In this document: positions 1 through 8,214 of the stretch, piece by piece
Numbering within the stretch: the first letter of the stretch is position 1
Layout: each line of letters starts with the position of its first letter
Source: JAGOTP01 sp964598725
GTDB taxonomy: Bacteria > Patescibacteriota > Patescibacteriia > 2-12-FULL-60-25
Length of the DNA stretch: 64,000 nt
Direction: 5' to 3'
Assembly: GCA_964598725.1 (NCBI GenBank)
Contig: CAZRCW010000001.1
Span: forward strand, 372,001-436,000
The notes under the pieces: generated by a model
Told to the model about the DNA's origin: nothing
What the model saw: the letters and a program-made list of their open reading frames with translations, nothing else
Database searches by the model: none
Program-made: the position numbers and the translations under genes

Positions 1-236
1 AAGACAAGGTCTGGTGTATGTCCGGTTGCGCTTAGCCATCCTACAAACAACGTGTAGTCAAACGATGGATCGGGGAAGGAGTAGTCATCGACCAGAACCA
101 TCAAAGCCGAAGTTCTACCCTCTCCTTCGCATTCTTTCTTCACCTCACTTAAGATTCGCAGTGACGTTGTATGTTCTTCACTGATTCGGGCGTTTGTATA
201 GATATGAGCGTATTCGATCGAGAGGTCTTTTTTCAC
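1..236 (-). CDS. Hypothetical protein, N-terminal part (runs off left edge)
   Basis: An open frame runs from a GTG at 236-234 down to the window edge without a stop (about 78 codons visible). The only upstream in-frame codons before a TAG at 246-248 are three residues, so the GTG is the only plausible start seen. The product begins with a charged, soluble-looking segment (MKKDLSIEYAHIYT) and has no signal peptide or membrane segment. No Shine-Dalgarno motif precedes it. I do not recognise the family. Confidence 0.5.
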   Translation of the reverse strand, partial: MKKDLSIEYAHIYTNARISEEHTTSLRILSEVKKECEGEGRTSALMVLVDDYSFPDPSFDYTLFVGWLSATGHTPDLV

Positions 237-272
237 AAAATGAGGCTAGCACTATTTAGGGTAAAAGGCTAT

Positions 273-845
273 TCACCCCTTTGATTTTATGCTTTTTAAC
301 AGTTCCTCTGGCTTCCGAGAAAGAATGAGAATCGGACGTTTTTCATTCTGAATGGAAAGAATAACTCCATCACCGCTCATTGTGCCTGGTCCAAATTTTA
401 CCCAAGGGCGGAGCTCGACGATTGGGCTATCGGTGCTGACGCCTGTAAGTATGTGATCAGTGATCGCTCCGACAGAACGACGACCTTCTCGTATCTTTGC
501 GAGACCGCTATCCAGGATCGTTGACTTTGGATATTCGTAGACATCTTTCTTTTGGAGATAAAAGCTCTGCGTCGTGAGGCGTACGAAAGCTGGAAAAACC
601 TCGATTTTTCCTGAGTAGAGTATATTCGTCAGGCCAAATAGGAGGAGGAAGACAAAGACGATCAAGCTGTAAGTACCAAGCTTTTCTGTAATGCGGAATA
701 GGGGGCCATGCATCGTTTCCGCTCCGATCAAGACACAGACGCAGAAGATGACGATGGGTGTTACAAAGATCAGAATACGCGTACGGAGACTGAGGCCGAG
801 GTCTTCAGAGTAGAGAGGGGGAGTAAATTCTGTTGCGGATGTCAT
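273..845 (-). CDS. Small membrane protein with two N-terminal TM helices
   Basis: The 190-residue product has two hydrophobic helices near residues 24-45 and 55-75, followed by a soluble, beta-rich C-terminal part of about 110 residues. This is a layout like bacterial PH-type membrane proteins, but no diagnostic motif is visible, so the function is not assigned. It lies 21 nt downstream of the M23-like gene on the same strand and is probably co-transcribed with it. Confidence 0.65.
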   Translation of the reverse strand: MTSATEFTPPLYSEDLGLSLRTRILIFVTPIVIFCVCVLIGAETMHGPLFRITEKLGTYSLIVFVFLLLFGLTNILYSGKIEVFPAFVRLTTQSFYLQKKDVYEYPKSTILDSGLAKIREGRRSVGAITDHILTGVSTDSPIVELRPWVKFGPGTMSGDGVILSIQNEKRPILILSRKPEELLKSIKSKG

Positions 846-866
846 ACAGGACGGGGTTAAAAGAGC

Positions 867-1448
867 TTACTGAAGTAAAGGCAGATCGCTGATCCAGGCA
901 TGGTCTAATGCGTGTAGCGATTTCCCTGGCTGTGGGTACTTGCCTGACGATGCGCGATCGTTGAGTCCGTAGGGATCAAGTTTTTGAGTCGCATTTGTTT
1001 TCAGATCTTTCTCATGTAGCTCAAGGTGAAGTTGCGGAATTCCATGTGTCCAACCACTGATTCCAATAACCCCAAGCTTATGTCCTGTGACAAGCGGTGT
1101 TCCAGCTGGCTTGGTACCGTCGTCTATTTCGCCCTCGTCGGGGAGAGGAGTAATGGCTGGATCGATGGTTTCGAGATGAGCATACACAGTGCTGTAACGT
1201 CTATCTTCAAACGCTCGATGTATGATAACGAAGTTTCCCCACGACTTACTTACGCCTCGAAACGCTGTACCGGGATGCATCGCATAGACATCGAACGAAT
1301 GGTACGTGCTATTGAGATTCAAAATATAATCTATCCCTTTATGGGGCGTATCCGGCATGTCGCCAAGAGCGCCATCATATGTGGCAAAGCCTTCGATTAA
1401 TTGAATTCTGTGGTCGGAAAAAGGATAGCGTTCGAGGAGCTTATACAT
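867..1448 (-). CDS. M23 (LytM-like) peptidase-fold protein, possibly inactive
   Basis: The 193-residue product has the LytM pattern: HxxxD at residue 36 (HKGID), a YAHL motif near residue 90, and the terminal strand PQLHLELH near residue 140. M23 enzymes cleave peptidoglycan cross-links with zinc held by HxxxD and the second His of an HxH motif. Here the first His of HxH, normally catalytic, reads as Gln, so activity may be lost or altered. There is no signal peptide, unusual for a wall hydrolase. A -10-like hexamer lies a few bases before the ATG and there is no SD. Confidence 0.75.
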   Translation of the reverse strand: MYKLLERYPFSDHRIQLIEGFATYDGALGDMPDTPHKGIDYILNLNSTYHSFDVYAMHPGTAFRGVSKSWGNFVIIHRAFEDRRYSTVYAHLETIDPAITPLPDEGEIDDGTKPAGTPLVTGHKLGVIGISGWTHGIPQLHLELHEKDLKTNATQKLDPYGLNDRASSGKYPQPGKSLHALDHAWISDLPLLQ

Positions 1449-1466
1449 ACCTTTAATAGAATTCTC

Positions 1467-1601
1467 TCACGCCCGTTCCAAATAACCAATGAGCTGGTTT
1501 TTCGCTTGATTAAGCCATTCACTTGCTGAAAAAGATCTTCTCACGTAGGCTTTCTCCTCGCCCTCAAAGCGGGTTTCCCCAACGCGACGATGGAGGTAAT
1601 T
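1467..1601 (-). pseudogene. C-terminal remnant of a resident gene cut by a GC-rich insertion
   Basis: The minus-strand frame ending at 1467 encodes a convincing C-terminus (ending NQLIGYLERA) of about 40 residues in resident-style codons. Upstream the frame passes directly into the antisense of the GC-rich gene at 1602-2021, and no matching N-terminal half is seen beyond it. The simplest reading is that the 5' part was deleted or replaced when the island arrived. The family is not recognised. Confidence 0.4.
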
Positions 1602-2021
1602 GTGAGAGATTGGTTGGACATCCTCAAGCGGTTTCAGACGGGTAGGCTCCTTCGTGCGGAGTGGACCCATGAAGCGCACCTCGTGATCGGGCTCTGGTAT
1701 CTGCTCGAGTACCGCGATCCGGAGACCGCGCTGACGCACCTCCGTCTGGCCATCATGGCCTTCAACGAGTCCATCGGTGATCAGAACACGGACACGACGG
1801 GCTACCACCACACGATCACGGCCTTCTGGCTGCGCGAGATCGATCGGCGCGTGCAACGAATGGAGACGCGCGACTTCGCGACTCTCGCCGTGGTCGTGCT
1901 GCATGACGAACAGCTTCTTCACAGTCCACGCGTCTTCGAGGTCTACCCGAGGAGTATCCTCAAGGACCCCGTTGCTCGGCGTGGCTACGTCCCGCCGCCT
2001 TCTTCTAGCGCGCCTGCGTGA
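1602..2021 (+). CDS. Conserved hypothetical protein of the 'THEAHL...GYHHT' type (GC-rich island 1)
   Basis: The product of about 139 residues contains WTHEAHL near residue 20 and GYHHTIT near residue 68, a pair of His-containing motifs I associate with a widespread uncharacterised bacterial family; metal binding is an inference. A GTG at 1602 sits 4 nt after GGAGGT (1592-1597), so I prefer it to the in-frame ATG at 1590. Codon use is strongly G/C at third positions, unlike its neighbours, and its 5' edge truncates a resident gene. It was probably acquired by transfer. Confidence 0.6.
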   Translation: MRDWLDILKRFQTGRLLRAEWTHEAHLVIGLWYLLEYRDPETALTHLRLAIMAFNESIGDQNTDTTGYHHTITAFWLREIDRRVQRMETRDFATLAVVVLHDEQLLHSPRVFEVYPRSILKDPVARRGYVPPPSSSAPA

Positions 2022-2080
2022 TCACGCACCCGAACGTTCAATCGTTCCAGGGAGCGTGTCCGTCGGTGCGCTCTTTGTTT

Positions 2081-2713
2081 TTAGAAGATGAATCGTGTAA
2101 TCAGGGTTGCGAGAACAAGACTGAAAGCGGTCGAGCGTTTTGCGCGGGATGAAGTGGGTCGTTTTTCGCTATGGGCTGAAAGTGAACAAAGGTTTCGAGG
2201 ATAGATCTCACATTCACCTTCAGCCGTGACGGCGATCATCCGATTTTTAGAACCATAAAAAGATGAGCCACGACCGTTCATGAGCCATTGGACGGCCGCA
2301 TGATCTGGAGAGTGAATGTTCAGTAATTTTGTGGTCTTGTAATTACCGCTATCCGTTTGCCAAGCTCCCCATTGGATGCGACAGACATTTTCCGGGCAGA
2401 CGAGTGAGACGAAATAGTGATCGCCGATAGCAGGGGAGATGAGTCCCCAGTCGAGCTCCGGTTGGAGCAGGATTCGCACCTGTTTCGGTTTTAGCAGAAA
2501 CTGAGTTGAATGCACGTGTTCTACAGTTGCGCTTGCTTCTTTGTCGTTTACGCCAGTAATACGCACAAGTGCTAACAGATCCTGATCTTTCTGTGTGACT
2601 AAGCAACCAAGTGGATCGCAGGCCAGAGTGATGTCTGCCTGCAAGAATAAATCAGCAGTAAGCAGGCTAAGAACAGCTAGAAGCGTGAACGCAGTTCTTG
2701 AATGAGATCTCAT
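2081..2713 (-). CDS. Secreted hypothetical protein
   Basis: The 210-residue product starts with a basic n-region and a hydrophobic core (residues about 7-30) ending at a small-residue site before CDPLGC, a typical signal peptide. The mature part has several Cys (including CPENVC) and a beta-rich look, with a hydrophobic last 20 residues that may be a membrane tail. It is transcribed divergently from the S51 peptidase gene. The family is not recognised. Confidence 0.6.
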   Translation of the reverse strand: MRSHSRTAFTLLAVLSLLTADLFLQADITLACDPLGCLVTQKDQDLLALVRITGVNDKEASATVEHVHSTQFLLKPKQVRILLQPELDWGLISPAIGDHYFVSLVCPENVCRIQWGAWQTDSGNYKTTKLLNIHSPDHAAVQWLMNGRGSSFYGSKNRMIAVTAEGECEIYPRNLCSLSAHSEKRPTSSRAKRSTAFSLVLATLITRFIF

Positions 2714-2732
2714 GCTAGTATTCAGATAAACT

Positions 2733-3377
2733 ATGCGTCTCTATCTGTCTTCTTTCAAGTTGGGAAATCACCCCGAGCGTTTTACTCAACTTACTGGCCA
2801 AAAAACACGGGTTGCCGTCATCGCGAATGCACGCGATGCATTTCCGGATGAACAGCGTCGGCACGACCGAGTTCAGACGGAAATAATCGAGCTCAAAGCG
2901 ATCGATCTTGAAGGAGAAGAATTGGATTTGAGACGGTATGTTGGAAAACGAGATGAACTTAAACTCGCTCTCACCGGCTACGGCGCCGTTTGGATCTTAG
3001 GCGGGAACGTGTTCGTATTACGCCGAGCGATGTTTGATTCGGGTTTCGACGAAGTCATCAAAGAGTTGCTTGAGCGGGATAGCTTGGTCTATGCCGGCTA
3101 TAGCGCGGCGGCGGTCGTTTTAGCGTCGACCTTACGCGGTTGTGATCTGGTTGACCCCACGTCCGATGTTACAGATGTCTTGAAGCAGGAGCTGATCTGG
3201 GAGGGGTTAGGTGTGCTGCCATATGTCATATTGCCGCATCACAAATCTGATCATCCCGAGTCCGCTTTGATTGATGATGTTGCGGATTGGCTCGAGAAAG
3301 AAGAAATTCCGTTCAAGACGCTCCGAGATGGAGAGGTACTGATTGTTGAAGGTGAAAAAACAGAGCACGTCTGTTAG
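2733..3377 (+). CDS. Peptidase S51 family protein (dipeptidase E / cyanophycinase-like)
   Basis: The 214-residue product has the class I glutamine-amidotransferase-like fold of family S51. GGNVF near residue 90 is followed by the nucleophile elbow GYSAAAV (Ser near residue 123) and a conserved LPHH near residue 168. Family members hydrolyse N-terminal aspartyl dipeptides or cyanophycin with a Ser-His-Glu triad. Length matches PepE-type enzymes. No signal peptide, so it is cytoplasmic. The exact substrate cannot be set from sequence. Confidence 0.8.
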   Translation: MRLYLSSFKLGNHPERFTQLTGQKTRVAVIANARDAFPDEQRRHDRVQTEIIELKAIDLEGEELDLRRYVGKRDELKLALTGYGAVWILGGNVFVLRRAMFDSGFDEVIKELLERDSLVYAGYSAAAVVLASTLRGCDLVDPTSDVTDVLKQELIWEGLGVLPYVILPHHKSDHPESALIDDVADWLEKEEIPFKTLRDGEVLIVEGEKTEHVC

Positions 3378-3399
3378 TAAATGGGTTCATTCCATGACT

Positions 3400-3783
3400 C
3401 TACGCGCCAGCGCTTTTTTCCGGGGTATATTCGAAGGTGGTAATAGAGCCATTTCCAACAAGGAACCTATCGTCGAAGCGTTCTAATAACGCTTCGGTAA
3501 GCTGCTGTTCAAAGGTTAGATACGCGGCAAACGCTCTGATGAACAGCGCATGACTCACGATGAGTATATTTGTATGTGGATCAGCTTCGAGCAGCTCTTT
3601 CGTTTGGACGATTCGAAGGCAAAGACTTTCAAAAGATTCTTCATAGGTGTATTCCGTTGGACTCGTATAGTGTGCTTTCCGCTCCTTCACGCAATCGATG
3701 ACGATGGGCTCTTTCTGGACCGCTTGTCCGATGACTCGTGCGGTTAATTGGGCGCGTAGAATCTTGCTGGTATAGATCAGCTT
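3400..3783 (-). pseudogene. 5'-truncated histidine phosphatase (phosphoglycerate mutase superfamily)
   Basis: The frame encodes the middle and C-terminal part of a histidine phosphatase: LIYTSKILRAQLTA (the usual S-x-L-x-R-A-x-x-T-A segment) and the second catalytic His in ILIVSHALF. The N-terminal RHGE motif with the phosphorylated His is absent. The frame is bounded upstream by TGA at 3784-3786, which is also the stop codon of the VOC gene, and it lies in the same reading frame. A GTG at 3690 could start a short product, but it would lack the catalytic His. Confidence 0.65.
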
Positions 3784-4155
3784 TCATGTATTTCCAAACA
3801 CCGCTTCGATGTTGTTTCCATCTGGATCAATCACGAACGCTCCGTAGTAGCCCTCGTGATAGTTCGCGCGTACCCCTGGTGCGCCGTTATCTTTCCCTCC
3901 GGCAGCGATAGCTGCCAGGTAAAAGGCATCTACAATTTCGCGACTCTTGGCTTCGAAGGCGAAATGCATATAGGCAGTCGGTGGGTAGTCTACATCCGCT
4001 TGAGCGATCCAAAAAGCGGGTCGCGTGTCACCAAAGCCTAAATAGGTTCCATCTTCATCGAAGATAACTTTGTAATCGAGGGGCGCGAGAGCTTTCTCAT
4101 AAAAGGCTCTGCTGGCCGCGAGATCTGCTACGCGCACGGTGAGATGGTCGAACAT
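3784..4155 (-). CDS. VOC (glyoxalase/bleomycin-resistance) family protein
   Basis: This is a single-domain vicinal-oxygen-chelate protein of about 123 residues. It opens with MFDHLTVRVADLAAS and closes with FVIDPDGNNIEAV, the conserved strand carrying the metal-ligand Glu. The start at 4155 is chosen because the protein then begins exactly at the first conserved strand; the longer frame adds an unrelated leader. It follows the Nudix gene by 8 nt, so the two are probably co-transcribed. Substrate unknown. Confidence 0.8.
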   Translation of the reverse strand: MFDHLTVRVADLAASRAFYEKALAPLDYKVIFDEDGTYLGFGDTRPAFWIAQADVDYPPTAYMHFAFEAKSREIVDAFYLAAIAAGGKDNGAPGVRANYHEGYYGAFVIDPDGNNIEAVFGNT

Positions 4156-4163
4156 AGGAAGAG

Positions 4164-4610
4164 TTATTTCTTTAATGATAGATATTCTCGAACCCCGGTT
4201 AACCATCCACCTGTGAAATACTTCTCAGGCTCAAACGAACTTGGATCAACCCAAAGGTGCTCTGTATGTCGGGCGGATAAGCGAATGTCACCGTTCGTGA
4301 CACGTGCGCCATAGCCCAAAGCGAAAATACGCACCGTTGGATTCCCGGGGGATGCTTCAACCCGTTCATGACGCATGAAAACGGTCGGTTTCTCATCGAT
4401 GTCGCAGCGCAGATCCGGTCCCAACTCTTCCAACAGTTTTCGTTGAATAACTTGTTCTAATGGAGCGTAGAACTCATCTTTCTTGATCCTGCCTCCAGGT
4501 AAGTCCCAATCACCGAAATTGTCTTTCAAAATGAGTAGCTTTCCATTCTGTTCAAGAAAGATTTTCACCGCGACGAAATAGGTTTCTTTTTGTGAGTTAT
4601 CTTGGTCCAT
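4164..4610 (-). CDS. Nudix hydrolase with an expanded Nudix box
   Basis: The 148-residue product carries GGRIKKDE followed by RKLLEELG, recognisable as the Nudix metal-binding helix (consensus GX5EX7REUXEEXGU). The spacing between the first Glu and the Arg is 10 rather than 7, and RE reads RK, so this is a divergent member. Nudix enzymes cleave nucleoside diphosphates linked to another moiety. The gene sits between a pentapeptide-repeat gene and a VOC gene on the same strand. Confidence 0.75.
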   Translation of the reverse strand: MDQDNSQKETYFVAVKIFLEQNGKLLILKDNFGDWDLPGGRIKKDEFYAPLEQVIQRKLLEELGPDLRCDIDEKPTVFMRHERVEASPGNPTVRIFALGYGARVTNGDIRLSARHTEHLWVDPSSFEPEKYFTGGWLTGVREYLSLKK

Positions 4611-4618
4611 AGAAATGT

Positions 4619-5182
4619 CTAGATGAGGTTAATTCCTAAATGACTCAGTAAAGAGACCGCCTCGGGCAAAGAAAACAGCGCGCCTTTCAGTTTGTTCACG
4701 AGCGGATCGATTGAGTAGTTGCGTGCATGGGCGAAGTTGGCTTTTTCAAGATCGCATTGATGGAACAGTGTCTTTTCTAAGTCGCTGTGTTCAAAACTTG
4801 CTTCGGTCAGGATGGTTTCAATGAAGCTGGATTCTCGTAGCATGCAGCGAACGAAGCCTGTTCCTTTGAGCTTTAGTCTGGAAAAGTTGCAACTTTCAAT
4901 CAAGCACTGCTCAAAGCCGAGGTCGAGGAACCCGCTCGCGCATTTACTGAAATCTACGCCCAGCAATTTACATCCACTGAATGAGACACCTTTCAAACTC
5001 GTATCAGCTACGCTTGCAAGATTGAATTCACAATGATCGAACGAGCAATCGGAGAACTCTACGCGAGCGAGGTTGGTCTTCTCAAAACGACAGTTTTGAA
5101 AGGCGCAGTTCTCGAAAGCGTGGCCTTGGAGAACCGTTCCTTCATAGACGAGTCCTTTGAGCGTTTCGTTTGAGCTCTCCAT
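4619..5182 (-). CDS. Pentapeptide-repeat protein
   Basis: The 187-residue product is built of tandem five-residue units with a central Phe/Leu and small or Cys residues (for example FENCAFQNCRFEKTNLARV), which fold as a right-handed quadrilateral beta helix. There is no signal peptide. Start 5182 is chosen over the longer frame because TAGGAT, a good -10 box in this genome (TGC before it), lies 10 nt upstream. Some such proteins mimic DNA and bind gyrase, but nothing here indicates that specifically. Confidence 0.75.
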   Translation of the reverse strand: MESSNETLKGLVYEGTVLQGHAFENCAFQNCRFEKTNLARVEFSDCSFDHCEFNLASVADTSLKGVSFSGCKLLGVDFSKCASGFLDLGFEQCLIESCNFSRLKLKGTGFVRCMLRESSFIETILTEASFEHSDLEKTLFHQCDLEKANFAHARNYSIDPLVNKLKGALFSLPEAVSLLSHLGINLI

Positions 5183-5292
5183 AGATACGAGAATCCTAGC
5201 AATTCGGCCCAAGAAATCCCAGCGAACAAGCAAATAGCTGTTCAGACGGCTGTTTCATGCTACAGTCTTTTCCATCTTCGGCTAGAACCTCT

Positions 5293-5565
5293 ATGGCTAT
5301 TGCTCCTAAAGACCCGCTCCACGGGAAGACCCTTCAGATGATTCTCGAATTCCTCGTGGATCATTACGGTTGGGACGGCTTGGCCGAGCGCATCAATATC
5401 AACTGTTTTCAGGTGGATCCGAGTATTTCCTCGAGTTTGAAGTTCCTGCGGAAAGTCGGCTGGGCCCGCAAGAAGGTTGAAGGGTTGTATATCTGGACGA
5501 TTCGCTTCGTCTCAACCGATGAGGATCCACTCCCTCCGTTGGATCTGAACTTGGACGCGGCGTAA
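5293..5565 (+). CDS. VF530-family (DUF2132) protein
   Basis: The product of about 90 residues matches the VF530/DUF2132 family: DPLHGKTLQMILEFLV, then GWDGLAERI, then SLKFLRKVGWARKKVE. The family is a small alpha-helical fold proposed to bind DNA. Start 5293 is used because the conserved domain begins four residues later. TAGAAC lies just before the ATG and there is no SD, consistent with a very short leader. Confidence 0.85.
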   Translation: MAIAPKDPLHGKTLQMILEFLVDHYGWDGLAERININCFQVDPSISSSLKFLRKVGWARKKVEGLYIWTIRFVSTDEDPLPPLDLNLDAA

Positions 5566-5566
5566 G

Positions 5567-5938
5567 TTACACTTTCTTTTGTCGTTGTTCACGAATCAAG
5601 AGAATCGATCCCAGTAGGGCCATAATCTCAAAATATTTCCGAAGGATCGTTGAGAGCGAATACGGTTCTTTGATGAAGAGCTGTACGTGACCACTGAGGA
5701 GTTGATTGACGAGGAAGAGCACGAGTAACGTCAGCGATGAACCAATCACCACTTTCGCCCAAGGGATCTTGTTCTTTGAACGGAAACAGCCAAGTGCGAG
5801 AACAGCTTGAAAAATCCCAAGCAGGATGTACGCAATACCCATAGCATCAGACGCATTCTGAAAGCGCTCTGGCGCAGTCGTGAAATGTAGCAGCGCCGAG
5901 ATGCCTAAACTGAGCGAGACGATCGTGACCGGTTTCAT
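5567..5938 (-). CDS. Four-helix membrane protein, hypothetical
   Basis: The product of about 123 residues has roughly four hydrophobic helices separated by short polar turns. It begins one base after the stop of the upstream membrane protein gene, so the pair forms an operon and may be translationally coupled. No motif points to a function. An alternative start 24 nt upstream overlaps the previous gene. Confidence 0.6.
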   Translation of the reverse strand: MKPVTIVSLSLGISALLHFTTAPERFQNASDAMGIAYILLGIFQAVLALGCFRSKNKIPWAKVVIGSSLTLLVLFLVNQLLSGHVQLFIKEPYSLSTILRKYFEIMALLGSILLIREQRQKKV

Positions 5939-5939
5939 G

Positions 5940-6320
5940 TTAGCGTTTGTTGAGTGTTCCACCGAGCCAGACCGATGGGAAGGCGAGGATGGCTAGCGCG
6001 ATTGGATACCAATGCGCGGACAGATTCCAGCCAGCGACAACGCCTCCGATGCCAGCGATCGTTCCAATGATACCGAGAATCAACACATGCTTCTTTGGGT
6101 TCGTTGGCGCGAGCTTTGCGGTGACATAGCCACCGAGAATGGTGTAGACCGTCCGATAGACAAGGGCGAGTCCCAACATCCAAGTGATAAAGAGCCCGCC
6201 GGTAGCCGGAGGAAAGATCCCGAGCTTCTCAAGAATAAGATCGGTGACCGTTGAAAGAACAACGACGATAAGAAAGCCTGCGATCACCGAACCGATGCTG
6301 CGGAGGATGTTGGAGGACAT
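5940..6320 (-). CDS. Four-helix membrane protein, hypothetical
   Basis: The 126-residue product has about four transmembrane helices (around residues 8-28, 44-64, 78-98 and 104-120) rich in Gly and Ile. It resembles small integral membrane proteins that are common but uncharacterised. It is the first gene of a two-gene unit with 5567-5938. Confidence 0.6.
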   Translation of the reverse strand: MSSNILRSIGSVIAGFLIVVVLSTVTDLILEKLGIFPPATGGLFITWMLGLALVYRTVYTILGGYVTAKLAPTNPKKHVLILGIIGTIAGIGGVVAGWNLSAHWYPIALAILAFPSVWLGGTLNKR

Positions 6321-6396
6321 AGAGAATAAGGGGATGATACGAGTTTCCTATGGCTGATACAAGGACGATGGTTTTTATGTAACACTAGTACTTGGT

Positions 6397-7008
6397 ATGA
6401 AAATCATCCTTTTCGATTTTGACGGGGTAATTGTTGATACGTTCTCTTTTTGTTATCGGATTATCGATTCGCGTGATTCGCTGTCTGAGTCCGAGTACCG
6501 GGCCCGCTTCGAAGGGAATATCAACGCCGCTCCCAAAAAGACCCCGCAGGACCCAAACGCGAAACCGTTTGATTTCCAAGGCCAGTATTTGACCGAATTA
6601 TTGAATTGTCAGCCGAATAAAGAAATAAAAACCGTCATTCAGGAACTCGCGAAAGATCATACGTTGATTATCATCTCATCAACGATTAGTCCGTCGATTG
6701 CTCAATATTTGGAAGTGATTGGTTTGAGAGGCTGTTTTGCTGAGATCCTTGGAAATGATGTCGAAAAGAGCAAGGTGAAGAAAATCCAATCCGTACTTGA
6801 ACGCTACGCGGTCAAGCCAATGGAAACGGTTTTCATTACCGATACGTTAGGCGATATCAAAGAAGCGTCGGAATGTGGTGTCCGATCGATTGGGGTGACA
6901 TGGGGCTATCATTCCAAGGAGACATTGGAGCAGGGGAAGCCGTGTCGAATCGTAGAGCGACCTGAAGAGATCCCGATGGAGATCAAGCGAATCGAGGCGG
7001 GGAAATAG
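6397..7008 (+). CDS. HAD-superfamily hydrolase
   Basis: The 203-residue product has all four HAD motifs: DFDGVIVDT at the N-terminus (nucleophile Asp7 and Asp9), IIISST (motif II), a Lys in KSKVKK, and ITDTLGDIKEA (motif IV acidic residues). These are Mg-dependent phosphatases of the phosphoglycolate-phosphatase type. The cap insertion is short and helical. Substrate unknown. The ATG follows an AT-rich stretch without SD. Confidence 0.8.
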   Translation: MKIILFDFDGVIVDTFSFCYRIIDSRDSLSESEYRARFEGNINAAPKKTPQDPNAKPFDFQGQYLTELLNCQPNKEIKTVIQELAKDHTLIIISSTISPSIAQYLEVIGLRGCFAEILGNDVEKSKVKKIQSVLERYAVKPMETVFITDTLGDIKEASECGVRSIGVTWGYHSKETLEQGKPCRIVERPEEIPMEIKRIEAGK

Positions 7009-7033
7009 GGCTGTGCTATTTTCAGCGCTCATC

Positions 7034-7615
7034 TCATGAATCGCTTTTCTTGGGTAACTGCTTATTGTAATGAGTTTCAAGCGTCCCTTGGTTAACACCG
7101 TATAATCGTTCGATTAGGGCACGTTCTTCTTTTCCGCCCAGCTTTCCATTCAAAATACGGATGCGTCCTTTAGAGGCGATCACATCTTGCTCGCCAAAGT
7201 TTACACTGTAAAAGTCGAATTGATGTCGGCTGTCGATCGATTGTATCCAAATCGCGAGTACTAATTCCGCTGGTTGATATTCATCATGCATGTCTGTCAC
7301 TTCTGTATCAGTCGCATGGAAAATCCGTTCATTTGTCTTTTGATGCCAGCTCAGATTCTGAATCGCTTGTGGCGTCTGTTCGAGGAGCGCATCAATATCT
7401 ACGTATGAAGGGAAACCAAGTTCTTCGAGAATAGGGGGCAAATCCTTCTGTATAAAAGTGACTATGACTTCAGTAGGTTCCGTGTACTTCCAAGCAAAGG
7501 CGCTTTTCACGCGCTTATCGAGGGACCCAGCTTTTGGCTCTCGTTCGGTTAATTCGTCTTCGTCAGATTCAGTCTTTCGCCAGTCGAAGCTTTCGTGTAT
7601 GCGACCTTTTGTCAT
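7034..7615 (-). CDS. Hypothetical soluble protein
   Basis: The 193-residue, charged product has no signal peptide, membrane segment or motif I recognise. The N-terminal 35 residues are rich in Glu, Asp and Lys and probably disordered; the rest looks like a mixed alpha/beta domain. It has resident-style codon use, an AT-rich upstream region and no SD. It is transcribed on its own between the HAD and msrA genes. Confidence 0.6.
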   Translation of the reverse strand: MTKGRIHESFDWRKTESDEDELTEREPKAGSLDKRVKSAFAWKYTEPTEVIVTFIQKDLPPILEELGFPSYVDIDALLEQTPQAIQNLSWHQKTNERIFHATDTEVTDMHDEYQPAELVLAIWIQSIDSRHQFDFYSVNFGEQDVIASKGRIRILNGKLGGKEERALIERLYGVNQGTLETHYNKQLPKKSDS

Positions 7616-7690
7616 AGGTAAAATTGAATAATCACAACTAAAAGAAGCTTAGCGAGCTGTACTTTTGATGGGAAGAGGATATCCGTCTGT

Positions 7691-8188
7691 CTACGACGTA
7701 TAGCTCGGTCCGCGTACGAAGTGGCAGGTGTACCCATCCGGATTCCGTTGAAGATAATCCTGATGTTCAGGCTCAGCAGCGGTAAACGTTTTTAATGGTT
7801 CAATAGTCGTTACGACCGGATCAGGCCAGCGTTTAGATTTGTTCACGAGATCGATAAAGGCTTCCGCTTCCATTTTCTGTTCGGCTGAAGTGTAGAAGAT
7901 CGCCGAACGATAGGACGATCCCATGTCATTCCCTTGCTGGTTGAGGGTTGTTGGATTGTGAATCCGAAAAAAGAAATCAAGTAGCTCGCGAAAAGTTGTT
8001 TTCGTTGGATCGAAGTCGATGCGAAGGGCTTCCGCGTGACCGGGATGATTTCGATAGGTTGGATGGTCGTTCTCGCCACCCGTATACCCGCTTTCCGTAT
8101 CAATGACGCCTGGTTGCGAACGGAAGAGCTCCTCCATGCCCCAGAAGCAACCACCGGCTAAAACGGCTTGTTGTGGTGTGGTATTCAT
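7691..8188 (-). CDS. msrA: Peptide-methionine (S)-S-oxide reductase MsrA
   Basis: The 165-residue product has the MsrA active site GGCFWG (nucleophile Cys near residue 14), SGYTGG, and the GHAEAL segment. MsrA reduces methionine-S-sulfoxide in proteins and free Met using thioredoxin. Length is typical of a single-domain MsrA. TATCCT lies 9 nt before the ATG. It is divergent from the DUF3850 gene, the two -10 boxes overlapping in the 27-nt gap. Confidence 0.93.
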   Translation of the reverse strand: MNTTPQQAVLAGGCFWGMEELFRSQPGVIDTESGYTGGENDHPTYRNHPGHAEALRIDFDPTKTTFRELLDFFFRIHNPTTLNQQGNDMGSSYRSAIFYTSAEQKMEAEAFIDLVNKSKRWPDPVVTTIEPLKTFTAAEPEHQDYLQRNPDGYTCHFVRGPSYTS

Positions 8189-8214
8189 ATACCTCTCAGG
8201 ATACTCTTATTTGT

